From assembly GCA_963932545.1 (NCBI GenBank), contig CAWVRH010000009.1, positions 1 through 64,000 of the forward strand: a stretch of DNA of 64,000 nt, written 5' to 3'. This stretch comes from UBA8337 sp963932545. GTDB taxonomy: Bacteria; Pseudomonadota; Alphaproteobacteria; RS24. Within the stretch, counting starts at the first letter, position 1. Each line of letters starts with the position of its first letter. Positions 44,355 to 53,171 of this stretch are shown in pieces. The translations under genes and the position numbers were made by a program. The notes under the pieces are model-generated. The model was not told the origin of the DNA. It saw only the letters and a program-made list of their open reading frames with translations, and made no database searches.

Positions 44355-46313
44355 TTAAGGTGTGACGATATTAAAGTCTGGGTTGAACTCATCCAGATTG
44401 CCGAACACTTTCATGAGAGCCAGCGGATTGCCACCGACTTTCACATTGCCTTTGACAATCTCTTTCGGGAAGCTGGTTTTACCCACCGCCACGGCATTGA
44501 AAATAGCGCGGGTAAGGGTCAGTGACGCATCCGGATTTTTGACCTGTTTATTCGCGATATTGTTCAGCACGCTATTGTCGAGCGAGAGAACAAATTTCTC
44601 TTTCGTGTCGGTGAAATCCAAATTGATTTTCACTTCCACATCATCCAAACCTTCCGGATTAAAGCGCACGGCCATGAAGTCTAGGAACATGCCGGTTGGC
44701 ACGGAACTGACGACATCTTGGCTGGCGGTGCGAATGCTCCCGCCTTTGACCACGCCTTCACGCAATTCTTGTGCGCCCGTTAGGTAGAAATTGCGCCATG
44801 GGCCGCTTTCTGCCTGATAGCCCAATTGCTCATAGGCATCGGCCAAGAGCGCGCGGGCTTGTTTGTGTTTTGGATGGGCGAACACATAATGGTTTAAAAG
44901 CTCCGACGCCCAGCGATAATCGCCCGCCTCGGAAGCGAATTTGGCTTGCCGCAGCAGCCCATCTGGGCCACCTGCCAAGGCCATCATTTTGCGGCCGCGG
45001 ACTTCGGGTTCTTGTGGGTTTAAATTGGCGGGCACCCCGTCGAAAAAGCCGAGATAGAAATTATATACGGCGCGCACATTGTGGCTCACCGTGCCGTAAT
45101 AATCGCGATTGTAAAACTCTTGCGCGAGCGATGGCGGCAGATCCAACATGTTGGAAATCTCGGTCGACGTATAGCCTTGGTTCATCAGACGCACCGTTTG
45201 GTCATGCATGAAACGGTACATATCGCGTTGCTTGGAAATATACTCCATGCCTGCCTCACGGCCCCAACGCGGCCAATGGTGCGAGCCGAAGACGACATCT
45301 GTACGGTCGCCAAATAGCTCCACCATATCGGTTAAATGACGCGACCAAACCAGCGCATCGCGAATTTTCGCACCGCGCGGAGTGTAAAGATTATGCATCA
45401 CACCGTTAACTTCCTCGGCCACGCAGAGCGCTTTGAGGTGCGGCAGATAGAAAACAAATTCAGCCGGCGCTTCCGCCCCTGGCGTCAGTTGAAACTCGAA
45501 CTCAATGCCATCGAGGATGAGTTTTTGTCCGGTTTTGGTAATCGTATCTGTCGGCGTTAGCAAAGTGATGGAACCAAAAGCGACGCTTTTGCCAAGACCA
45601 CTATCAATGGCGCCTTGCGGTGTGGCCGGCAGCAAATTGCCGAACATATAGCCCGCGCGACGCCCCATGGCATTGCCCGCAATCACGTTCTCGCTCGACA
45701 CTTCTTTGACAAAATGCTCTGGCGCGACAAACCGAATGCGGCCCGAGGCGAGGTCTTTCTCATTGGCCAAAGCCCGTATGCCCGCAAAATGGTCAGCGTG
45801 GCTATGCGTGGCCAAAATGGCTTTCACCGGACGCTTGCCAAAATGGCTATCGACCAGCGCCATGGCAGCATCCATGGTTTCTGTGGCGGTGAGTGGGTCG
45901 ACCACAATCCAGCCTGTTTTGCCTTCGATGAAGGTCACATTCGCGAGGTCATAGCCGCGCACTTGATAGATGCCTTTGCGGACCTCAAAAAGCCCATGAA
46001 TGGCATTGAGCTTGGCTTGGCGCCATAGGCTCGGGTTCACCGTATCGGGGCGCGGGCCATCGAGATATTCCATGCCCGTCATATTCCAGACCACGCGGCC
46101 AGTTTTGTCTTTCACCACGAGGGCGTCTGGCTTGGCCAGCAGACCCCGATTGGCCAGTTTAAAGTCTTGCGTGTTTTCAAACGGTAGGCGCTCGATTACT
46201 TTTTCATGCGCCACCTTGGTTTTTACACTGGCCGGTTTGCGCTCAAAGTCGGCGCTATGGACGCTGCCGAGTGTAAAAAAACTAACAATCAAAAGTGATA
46301 CTATATGTTTCAT
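44355..46313 (-). CDS. secreted alkyl sulfatase (SdsA1/BDS1 type, metallo-beta-lactamase fold)
   Basis: 652 residues. A signal peptide (about residues 1-20, KHIVSLLIVSFFTLGSVHS) leads to the periplasm. The metal site THSHADHFAG (H170, H172, D174, H175) binds two zinc, followed by the alkyl sulfatase dimerisation and C-terminal SCP-2-like domains. It hydrolyses alkyl sulfates such as dodecyl sulfate to alcohol and sulfate. The ATG at 46313 has a GGGGGAA site; a TTG at 46325 is less likely. Upstream on the same strand is a GST gene with a 68-base gap. Confidence 0.9.
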   Translation of the reverse strand: MKHIVSLLIVSFFTLGSVHSADFERKPASVKTKVAHEKVIERLPFENTQDFKLANRGLLAKPDALVVKDKTGRVVWNMTGMEYLDGPRPDTVNPSLWRQAKLNAIHGLFEVRKGIYQVRGYDLANVTFIEGKTGWIVVDPLTATETMDAAMALVDSHFGKRPVKAILATHSHADHFAGIRALANEKDLASGRIRFVAPEHFVKEVSSENVIAGNAMGRRAGYMFGNLLPATPQGAIDSGLGKSVAFGSITLLTPTDTITKTGQKLILDGIEFEFQLTPGAEAPAEFVFYLPHLKALCVAEEVNGVMHNLYTPRGAKIRDALVWSRHLTDMVELFGDRTDVVFGSHHWPRWGREAGMEYISKQRDMYRFMHDQTVRLMNQGYTSTEISNMLDLPPSLAQEFYNRDYYGTVSHNVRAVYNFYLGFFDGVPANLNPQEPEVRGRKMMALAGGPDGLLRQAKFASEAGDYRWASELLNHYVFAHPKHKQARALLADAYEQLGYQAESGPWRNFYLTGAQELREGVVKGGSIRTASQDVVSSVPTGMFLDFMAVRFNPEGLDDVEVKINLDFTDTKEKFVLSLDNSVLNNIANKQVKNPDASLTLTRAIFNAVAVGKTSFPKEIVKGNVKVGGNPLALMKVFGNLDEFNPDFNIVTP

Positions 46314-46381
46314 GGTTTCCCCCAACGCCTGCGCTTTCTTAACGCGCTATTTATTCTAAATCTTTTTTGTGTTCGCTTCTA

Positions 46382-47059
46382 TTATTTTTCGCCACCGTGG
46401 GCTTGCACAGGCGGCGGAAAGGCATGTTCTTGCTCGTCATCTAAATACAGCGGGTATTTTTGCATGACGCGTGAAAAATTCGGCCAGTCTAAAAACCGCA
46501 ACACCCAATCGCGCACATTGGGCAATTCCAGATGTTCGTCGAACCAATTTATATCCGCGATGCGGAACTGGCGCACGAAAGGCAGCAAGGCGACATCTGT
46601 ATAAGTGGGTGTATAGGCGGGCGCGGCTCCGCCCAACCAATCGCCCGTCAAGCGCGCCTCTAAAGGAGCCAGCAACCGCACGCAATGGTCGCGTTGCTCG
46701 GTTACATCCACGGCTTCTTCGGGGTAGCGCGTGGCATATTTATAGCGGTCTAAATGATGTTTGAAGTCTGTGTCGAAAAGGTCGATGAGCGCGTCGTCTT
46801 TATTCGGCAGCCAGTTTAGCGGATCATTTTGCGCTAGCGCCCAATCCATCACGGCGCGGCTTTCGTCTATCACCTCGCCCGAGGGCAAGCGCAACACGGG
46901 CACGGTGCCTTTGGACGAAAGCGCGAGCATGGCTTCGGGTTTATCGCGCAACATAATTTCGCGCAAAACCACAGGCACTTCGGCCACGGCGACGGCCATG
47001 CGGGCGCGCATCGCATAGGGGCAGCGCCGAAAACTATAGAGCTGGGGTAGCTCAGTCAT
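46382..47059 (-). CDS. glutathione S-transferase family protein
   Basis: 225 residues. The N-terminal thioredoxin-like domain has YSFRRCPYAMRARMAV (CPYAM at the place of the catalytic residue) and SSKGTVPVL with the cis-proline, followed by ESRAVMDWAL. A helical C domain follows. The cysteine may make it a thiol transferase or Grx2-like enzyme. The ATG at 47059 has AGGAG six bases upstream and overlaps the trhO stop by 8 bases. The substrate is not predictable. Confidence 0.8.
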   Translation of the reverse strand: MTELPQLYSFRRCPYAMRARMAVAVAEVPVVLREIMLRDKPEAMLALSSKGTVPVLRLPSGEVIDESRAVMDWALAQNDPLNWLPNKDDALIDLFDTDFKHHLDRYKYATRYPEEAVDVTEQRDHCVRLLAPLEARLTGDWLGGAAPAYTPTYTDVALLPFVRQFRIADINWFDEHLELPNVRDWVLRFLDWPNFSRVMQKYPLYLDDEQEHAFPPPVQAHGGEK

Positions 47060-48062
47060 TTGCTCTCCTGGGTGCTCTCCCGGGCGCGCTCCCATCCCCC
47101 TGTTGGCCGATATGTTCTTCGCCGCGCGCGCGGGCTAATTTGATTTGCTTCTGGCGTTGGCGAAAGCGCAAGCGGTCGGCTTGTGAGTGGGTGTCGATGC
47201 AATATTCGCACGAGATACCTGCCTCATAAGCGGCGTGGGTTTTTTGCGCTTGGGTCAGCGGCATTCGGCAGCCGTGGCACATGTCATAGTCGCCCTCTTT
47301 GAGCCCGTGTTTGACGCTGACGCGTTGGTCGAAGACGAAGCAATCGCCGTCCCATTTGCTGTCGGTCTCGGCCACGGTTTCCAGATATTTGAGGATGCCG
47401 CCTTGCAGATGGAAGATGTTTTCAAACCCTTGGCCTACCAGATAGGCGGTGGCTTTTTCGCAGCGAATGCCGCCAGTGCAAAACATGGCGATGTTTTTTG
47501 GCTTTTCGGCTTCGTCTAATTTGGCCAGATAGCCATCCACCCATTCGGGGAAATCTCGGAACGACTTGGTTTTCGGGTTCACCGCGCCTTCGAAAGTTCC
47601 GATGGCGACCTCAAAGCCATTGCGCGTATCGATGACCAAAGTGTCTGGGTCGGCGATGAGCTGGTTCCAATCTTTGGGGGCGACATAAGCGCCGACGTCT
47701 CCGACGGGGTCAATATCGGGCTGGCCCATGGAGACGATTTCTTTTTTCAAGCGCACTTTCATGCGGTGAAAACTGGCCTCGGCGGCGAAGCTGAATTTCG
47801 GGGTAATATCGGCAAAGCGCGCATCGGCGGCCAAAGCCTGCATAAGGGCTTCGAGCGCAGTTTGCGAGCCGCAAACCGTGCCATTAATACCTTCGGGCGC
47901 CAGCAGAATAGTGCCCAACAAACCCGCACGGCGGCAATGCGTTTGCAAAATGGGCCGCACGGCTTCGAAGTCATCGAGGCGCACGAATTTATAAAACGCG
48001 GCCACAACAAAAGGCGTCTCGGCCGGCGCGGCAGGCACCGCTATCGGGGAAGTTTTGCTCAT
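47052..48062 (-). CDS. trhO: tRNA uridine(34) hydroxylase, rhodanese family
   Basis: 336 residues. N-terminal acylphosphatase-like domain (LAPEGINGTVCG), rhodanese domain with FCTGGIRCEKATAYL holding the active cysteine, and a C-terminal zinc-type CHGCRMP and CEYC region. TrhO makes 5-hydroxyuridine at the tRNA wobble base. I prefer the ATG at 48062 to an in-frame TTG at 48077, neither has a strong ribosome site. It lies just beyond the end of the AT-rich cassette. Confidence 0.88.
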   Translation of the reverse strand: MSKTSPIAVPAAPAETPFVVAAFYKFVRLDDFEAVRPILQTHCRRAGLLGTILLAPEGINGTVCGSQTALEALMQALAADARFADITPKFSFAAEASFHRMKVRLKKEIVSMGQPDIDPVGDVGAYVAPKDWNQLIADPDTLVIDTRNGFEVAIGTFEGAVNPKTKSFRDFPEWVDGYLAKLDEAEKPKNIAMFCTGGIRCEKATAYLVGQGFENIFHLQGGILKYLETVAETDSKWDGDCFVFDQRVSVKHGLKEGDYDMCHGCRMPLTQAQKTHAAYEAGISCEYCIDTHSQADRLRFRQRQKQIKLARARGEEHIGQQGDGSAPGRAPRRAND

Positions 48063-48102
48063 GGGGGGAATGTGCAAGAAATCGGCACGGATTTCAATTG
48101 TC

Positions 48103-48954
48103 TTAAATGCCTTGCTCTCGTCTTAGCCGCTCAATCGTCTCTCTATCAGCAGGTTTTATTCCCCAGCTGTGCTTTGGCTGCTTAGAATGACAAATCACGC
48201 ACAAGGAAGCTAGGTTTGCATCAAAGTTATTAGTTGTGACGCCATTTTTGTGGTGCGCATGAAGCAATTTAGTATAGTCTCGAAGCGCAACGCCGCATTG
48301 CTCGCATTTCCAACCACACCTTTGTCTGTAGCTCCGCGATATTTTGTTCCATTCGCTCACATACCCCCCTAAAGGGGCAGTGATGTCAGAATGCTTGGGC
48401 GTCGATTTAAAGAAAGTCTGATATTCGAAAAAGAAAGTTTCCAAGGAAAAATTTTTCATTACTTTATTAGTATCTACGAAAAGGTTTTTACAGCCTTCAT
48501 AATTCAAATGATTCAAACAGTTTTTGCAGGGATATAACCGCACATCTATCTCATCATTTGGCCTCCCCATAATTTGGTTATCAGGCTCGACACGAAACAT
48601 GCCATCTGTTTTCTGAGACACTACGTATCGCTCAAAGCGATTATTAGAACGCATCTCGTGGAGTGTGGAGCAATCAACGAGGTGGAACCTAGGAGGGTTT
48701 GCTGGGCTAGTTTCAAGAGTAATTCGGTCTATTCTGGTGTCTTTAATATATAGAACCACTGCGGCATCTTCGTAGGCAAGTAGGCCGCCGGGACCCGCAA
48801 TGTCGTCTAAATTTACTTTTTTAATGGGTACCCCTGCCGCGCTTCGAAGAGCATCTAGCAACCGTTTTGACGGCCCCCTCTCAGGCCCCCAGTCCAGTAA
48901 TGGTGCCCCGAGATATTCCCTTGTCGCCTTCAAACGGTCTTTTGCACTAACCAT
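48103..48954 (-). CDS. zorE: HNH endonuclease, probable ZorE-like effector of a Zorya system
   Basis: 283 residues. The C-terminal HNH domain is clear: C217-x2-C220 (KCEQCG), H232-A-H234-H235, N247 and C252-x2-C255-H256, with both zinc pairs and the catalytic histidine. The central region has an extra cysteine group (CKNC at 143-146, C155) that resembles a second zinc site. The ATG at 48954 overlaps the stop of zorB. Type II Zorya systems are known to consist of ZorA, ZorB and the HNH protein ZorE, in that order, as here. I did not compare to a ZorE sequence, so the name rests on context and the HNH domain. GC is low compared with neighbours. Confidence 0.72.
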   Translation of the reverse strand: MVSAKDRLKATREYLGAPLLDWGPERGPSKRLLDALRSAAGVPIKKVNLDDIAGPGGLLAYEDAAVVLYIKDTRIDRITLETSPANPPRFHLVDCSTLHEMRSNNRFERYVVSQKTDGMFRVEPDNQIMGRPNDEIDVRLYPCKNCLNHLNYEGCKNLFVDTNKVMKNFSLETFFFEYQTFFKSTPKHSDITAPLGGYVSEWNKISRSYRQRCGWKCEQCGVALRDYTKLLHAHHKNGVTTNNFDANLASLCVICHSKQPKHSWGIKPADRETIERLRREQGI

Positions 48955-49678
48955 CACCTTGCCCCAACGTACCTATGATTTTTATTATTTCTTCTTTTGT
49001 TTTTGTTTGTACGCGAAACTCAACACGTCTTGATTTGGCTTTATTTTCCTCACCTCGTGTGAGAATAAGACGGCTCGACGAAAGGCCGTTAGCTGTAATC
49101 GTCGTGCGAGCCCAATCTTTGAGCCATCCCTGTGAATCAAAGTCTAACTGCAGGCAGTATCGAAGCACCGACCGAGTGCGATCTTGAGACAATTCCATAT
49201 TTCCAAAATAGGCTTCGTCAGAGTTTGACCTTACAAAATTCCATTCAGAAGATGTGTGGCCTTCAATACGAACTTCATCGATGGACTTCCTAAATGTCAC
49301 GAGGACATCTAGATAGCGCGGACAAAAATCGGTCAAAATATTTTTGAATTTTGGTGTGAGACCCGCTCTTCCTTGGTCAAAAAGAACCTCTGGATTGTTA
49401 AAGCGAACAATCAAAGTATCTCTCTCGATTTCGGCGTCCCATTTTTTGAAATCTTCTTTGAACTCTTCATTCAAGGCTTCATAAATTTCAATTTGGCTTT
49501 CCTGCCAAGCCTTTGTAATTTTCTCAATTGCGCTTTGTTGTTCAAGCGTGTCCATAATGTAAGAGATTGCGATGAACAGAAATATCACCATCAGACCAGC
49601 CATTAAATCTGAGACCGTTAGCCAATAGTCATCTTCTTCAGTCGTGACCGCGCCGAAAACCTTTTGAGTTACCGACAT
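48947..49678 (-). CDS. zorB: ZorB-like MotB/OmpA-family protein of a Zorya system
   Basis: 243 residues. One transmembrane segment follows DDYWLTVSDLMAGLM, where D24 is the expected proton-binding aspartate of MotB, TolR and ZorB. Then a linker of about 75 residues and an OmpA-like peptidoglycan-binding domain with VRIEGHTSS, then NMELSQDRTRSVLRYC and SRRVEFRV. It should form the stator with ZorA and anchor to the cell wall. Its ATG shares a base with the zorA stop (TAATG) and its end overlaps the HNH gene, suggesting coupling. Confidence 0.85.
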   Translation of the reverse strand: MSVTQKVFGAVTTEEDDYWLTVSDLMAGLMVIFLFIAISYIMDTLEQQSAIEKITKAWQESQIEIYEALNEEFKEDFKKWDAEIERDTLIVRFNNPEVLFDQGRAGLTPKFKNILTDFCPRYLDVLVTFRKSIDEVRIEGHTSSEWNFVRSNSDEAYFGNMELSQDRTRSVLRYCLQLDFDSQGWLKDWARTTITANGLSSSRLILTRGEENKAKSRRVEFRVQTKTKEEIIKIIGTLGQGDG

Positions 49679-51136
49679 TACTTGTCACCCCTATCTTCCA
49701 AATGAACATGGTCTGGCAAAGCAGAGGCCACACCTTGCCAATTTTCAGCCAGCTTTTGTGAAATTGAGGCTAATTCCTGTCCAACACCTTCAAATTCTGT
49801 CGATAGCGCATCCACTTGAGCAGTTGTAAAACCCTTCAGCTCTTTTAAAGATTCTTCAACTAGACCTTGTGTCGCCCGTTGGGCATTGGTCACGCCCTCA
49901 GTTAGAGCTTTTTGCATGTCGATGGCCATACTCTCGACAGCCTTCTGTTGTTGCGACGCAACGTCGGCAGTCCGCTTGCCAATCTCTTCTGCCTTCTTGG
50001 CTATGTTTTCTGCCATACGGTCCATGTCAGAGCCTAACCTATCAAACCCGACACCCAATGCAGAAAAAGCAACTGTCTGTTTTTCGAGTATGCGGTTTAC
50101 TTCAACACCAATGCTATCGATAACGCTCTCACTTTTCTTGGACAAAGCCTCTAATGAGTCACTAATACCATCTCCCAAACGGCTGTAATTTTTATTCAGC
50201 TCTTCGAAGGCCGAACGGTATGAAACAGCTGCAGTATTTATTTCTCGTGAGGCATCCAGCACTTTCTCAGAAAATTGCGAAGTCATGCGCTGAATGTTTT
50301 CCTCAATGAAAGGAAATGCTTCAACAGCTTGCTGTTTCATAGCGGCGAAGGCTCGAAGCCTAGTCTCTAGGTCATCCATTTGGGTTTTTTGCTGAGCCAA
50401 TAACTCAGACAACGCCTGCAAATGCTCAGGGATTTTTTCGGTATGAGTAGCAACTTTTTCCAGAGCCTGTTCCGAGCGTTCCGTCGCCTCAATTGCCTGC
50501 ACCCAGCGTTTCTCCATTTCCTCTAGGTGCTGTTTGTAATTTTCCTGCCAAACCAAAAGGTTGTCCATTGACACCTTAAGTTGCTTAAAGTTTTCGCCGA
50601 ATTGTTCGTTTAGTTTGGTGTTGAAATCTCTGATAACACTCTCCAATGCATCTATCAGCGCCTTGGAATTGTTGTCGGTCATGTTTTCCGCAAAGCTCTT
50701 AAACTCTGTAACAAGCTCTTCCCTCAAACCTTTGCTAGCCTCTTTTATTTCTAATAGCGCGTCATAGACATCAGAGGGGTCAGGGTCCCCAGATTGATTA
50801 GGCTTTTGGTGATAAATAACTTCCGCACGCCAAGCCAGCGCCAAAAACATGCCAACTATGCTCGTTGCAAAGGCAAACTTCAGTCCTTCGAGCAACTGGG
50901 GAACACTTTCCTGAATATTTCCGACATCAAAATCTTGAAGTCCCAAAAAAATTCCAAAAAAAGGTTCCAAAAACACCCGCAGTAGTCAAAATTCCTGGAA
51001 GAGCCCTGTCAATAGAGCCAGCTAGTTCAGGTTGTTTCTGCTTCCGGCGGAACATAAAAACCGCAATAGCTAACAGTCCAAGAGAAAACCAAAAAATCGG
51101 TCTATTTTCATATAAAGCTCTAATAAATGACAGCAT
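49678..51136 (-). CDS. zorA: ZorA-like MotA/ExbB-family protein, frame interrupted by one base
   Basis: The gene starts at an ATG at 51136 with GGAG upstream and gives residues 1-60 up to GVFGTFF, then runs out at a stop near 50927. From a run of seven T (50956-50962) the frame one base ahead continues to 49678 as GIFLGLQDFDVGN and on. Dropping one T joins them into 485 residues. The joined text, TTAGVFGTFFGIFLGL followed by LLEGLKFAFATSIVGM, is a typical MotA/ZorA pore pair; segment one is PIFWFSLGLLAIAVFMF. The rest, about 370 residues, is a long helical cytoplasmic tail as in ZorA. A GTG start at 50976 lacks a ribosome site. The break may be real (phase variation, slippage, decay) or an error. 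Confidence 0.82.
50956..50962 (-). other. T7 run at the zorA frame break
   Basis: Seven T on the coding strand between ACC and GGA; a second run of seven T follows after four bases (50945-50951). With six T at the first run the reading frame of zorA would be whole. Homopolymer runs like this are prone to replication or transcription slippage. Confidence 0.8.
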
Positions 51137-51245
51137 TCTGTGTCTCCAATTGTTTGTTTTATTATTAAAAACGCAATACAAACAACTGAACGCAAGAGAC
51201 AGAGCGACAACTAACTATCTATAATCAAATGAAGCAACAAGAATT

Positions 51246-53021
51246 TTAGAATCCCACAGCCCTATCGTCTTCCCCACGGCTCGCATCCGCCGCGCCTTCC
51301 AGCGTGCCGTCTTCTTGCACCACAATCGCCTCCACGCGGCCCAGCGCGTATTTGAAATGTGGCCACGGATACAGCTTATGCTCGCGCGCCAGCAGCCCGC
51401 GCATGTTGCTTACGCTCATCGTGCCTTTTTCTAGCATCACGTAATCTGGCTGCCATTGGCTGTGGCTTTTTCGGGCATGCACCGCTTGCTGCGCCGACAT
51501 ATCAAAATCGATGACGTTCAGCAGCGTTTGGAACACCGAAGTAATAATCGTCGCGCCGCCCGGGGTGCCGACCACTATTTTTAACGCGCCGTCTTTTTCG
51601 ACGATGGTCGGCGTCATCGATGACAACATGCGTTTGCCCGGCGCGATGGCGTTTTTATCATCGCCCACGAGGCCGAATTGATTGGCGTGGCCCGGCTTGA
51701 GGGAGAAATCATCCATCTCATTATTGAGGAAAAATCCACCGCCCTGCACCACCAGCTTGGAGCCGAAATTACCGTTCAACGTGGTGGTGATGGAAACCGC
51801 ATTGCCTTGCGGATCGACGATGGAGAAATGCGTCGTCTCGACGCTTTCAATAACCCGCACAAGGCCCGGTTTTACTTGCTCGCTAGGGGTTTTTACGCGC
51901 ATCGAAATATCGGAATTGCGCGCCGCGATATAGGCTTTGTCGGTCAGGCTTTTTATGTCTACGGACACGAAATCTGTGTCGCCCATATGCGTGGCGCGGT
52001 CGGCGTAGACGCGGCGTTCTAGCTCAGTCATCAGGTGAATATGCGCCGCAGAATTATGCCCCATGGCGCCAATGTCATAGCTTTCCGCGCCTTGTAAAAG
52101 CTGCGCCAAGGCCAAGCCGCCCGACGAGGGAGGCGGCATGGAAATGACCGTATGGCCGCGATAGGAAAACTCTATCGGCTTGCGCCAGACGGCCTCATAG
52201 GCGGCTAAATCTTGCAAGCTAACCAGCCCGCCGCCAGCTAACATTTCCTCGGCGATTAAATTGGCTGTCTCGCCCTTGTAAAAATCGTCGCGGCCTTGGG
52301 TGGCGATGCGGTCTAGGGTGCGGGCTAAATCTGGAAAGGCAATTCGATCGCCCTCCACCCAAGCGCCCTGTTGTTTTATCACCGCAGGCGAGAAGCGGTT
52401 TACCTCGCGGAAATCTTGCTGATAGCGGTTGAACATGCGCGCCGCTTTCGGCGTTAGCGCAAACCCGCTTTGCGCCAAATGAACACTGGGGCGCACCAGC
52501 GCATCCCATGGTTTGGAGCCAAAGCGCTCGTGCAAGGCCACCATGCCCGCCACACTGCCCGGCACGCCGACCGCAAAATGACCCTTGAGGCTAAGCCCTT
52601 TAATTACGTCGCCCTGCTCGTCTAAATACATGTCTCGGCTGGCTTCGAAGGGCGCGCGTTCGCGAAAATCTAGCGCGCCGCGCTCGCCATTGGCCAAGCG
52701 ATAGACCATGAAACCGCCACCGCCGAGATTGCCCGCCTGTTGGTAAACCACGCTCAAGGCAAAGTTAACCGCCACCGCCGCATCAAACGCATTGCCGCCA
52801 TCGCGCAGCACATCGCGGCCAATCTCGGAAGCCAGAAAATGCGCCGAGACGACCATCGCGGTCTCGCCCGTTACGCCCGCTGGCGCCAAACGCCAATGAT
52901 GCGCCACATGCACAGATTGCAAATGCAAAAACGGGCCTAGGAACATCAGCCCCACCATGGCGACAATTGCCCATGTTGGCTGCTTTACAGAAGTAGGGGT
53001 CTGGGAGCTAACTTTAGGCAT
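51246..53021 (-). CDS. ggt: gamma-glutamyltransferase
   Basis: 591 residues with a signal anchor (about residues 17-34). The precursor is expected to cut itself before the catalytic threonine T396 (TTHFSIVD), giving large and small subunits. PPPSSGGLALAQLLQ and GTPGGATIITSV are family blocks; the arginine in DFRERAP binds the gamma-glutamyl group. It hydrolyses glutathione or transfers its glutamyl group in the periplasm. It is followed on the same strand by the Zorya-like genes after 109 AT-rich bases. Confidence 0.92.
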   Translation of the reverse strand: MPKVSSQTPTSVKQPTWAIVAMVGLMFLGPFLHLQSVHVAHHWRLAPAGVTGETAMVVSAHFLASEIGRDVLRDGGNAFDAAVAVNFALSVVYQQAGNLGGGGFMVYRLANGERGALDFRERAPFEASRDMYLDEQGDVIKGLSLKGHFAVGVPGSVAGMVALHERFGSKPWDALVRPSVHLAQSGFALTPKAARMFNRYQQDFREVNRFSPAVIKQQGAWVEGDRIAFPDLARTLDRIATQGRDDFYKGETANLIAEEMLAGGGLVSLQDLAAYEAVWRKPIEFSYRGHTVISMPPPSSGGLALAQLLQGAESYDIGAMGHNSAAHIHLMTELERRVYADRATHMGDTDFVSVDIKSLTDKAYIAARNSDISMRVKTPSEQVKPGLVRVIESVETTHFSIVDPQGNAVSITTTLNGNFGSKLVVQGGGFFLNNEMDDFSLKPGHANQFGLVGDDKNAIAPGKRMLSSMTPTIVEKDGALKIVVGTPGGATIITSVFQTLLNVIDFDMSAQQAVHARKSHSQWQPDYVMLEKGTMSVSNMRGLLAREHKLYPWPHFKYALGRVEAIVVQEDGTLEGAADASRGEDDRAVGF

Positions 53022-53022
53022 A

Positions 53023-53052
53023 TCAACAACGGCTTCCTTGAGGGGTTATAAA
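53023..53052 (+). promoter_or_regulatory. possible promoter of fadH
   Basis: TCAACA (53023-53028) and TATAAA (53047-53052) are 18 bases apart on the plus strand in the gap between divergent ggt and fadH. It would give a leader of about 110 bases. A weak match at -35. Confidence 0.35.
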
Positions 53053-53171
53053 ATGGCTCTGGTTTCCATGAGCTTAATCATAATCCTCGCCCTCGCCACC
53101 AGAAAAACCAAACTGTGCCTTGTAAGACTAGAAATTGCGCTCTAGGATTTACCCCTTACAGGGAGAATGTC

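Noticed and set aside
50927..51181. Two separate small proteins at the zorA site, one from each frame
   Set aside because: The two pieces join into a single MotA-type pore pair when one T is dropped, and the second piece has no ribosome site at its GTG.
53053..53145. A 30-codon hydrophobic frame upstream of fadH
   Set aside because: It has only a weak GAGG-like site and falls in the likely fadH leader; no relative is recognisable.
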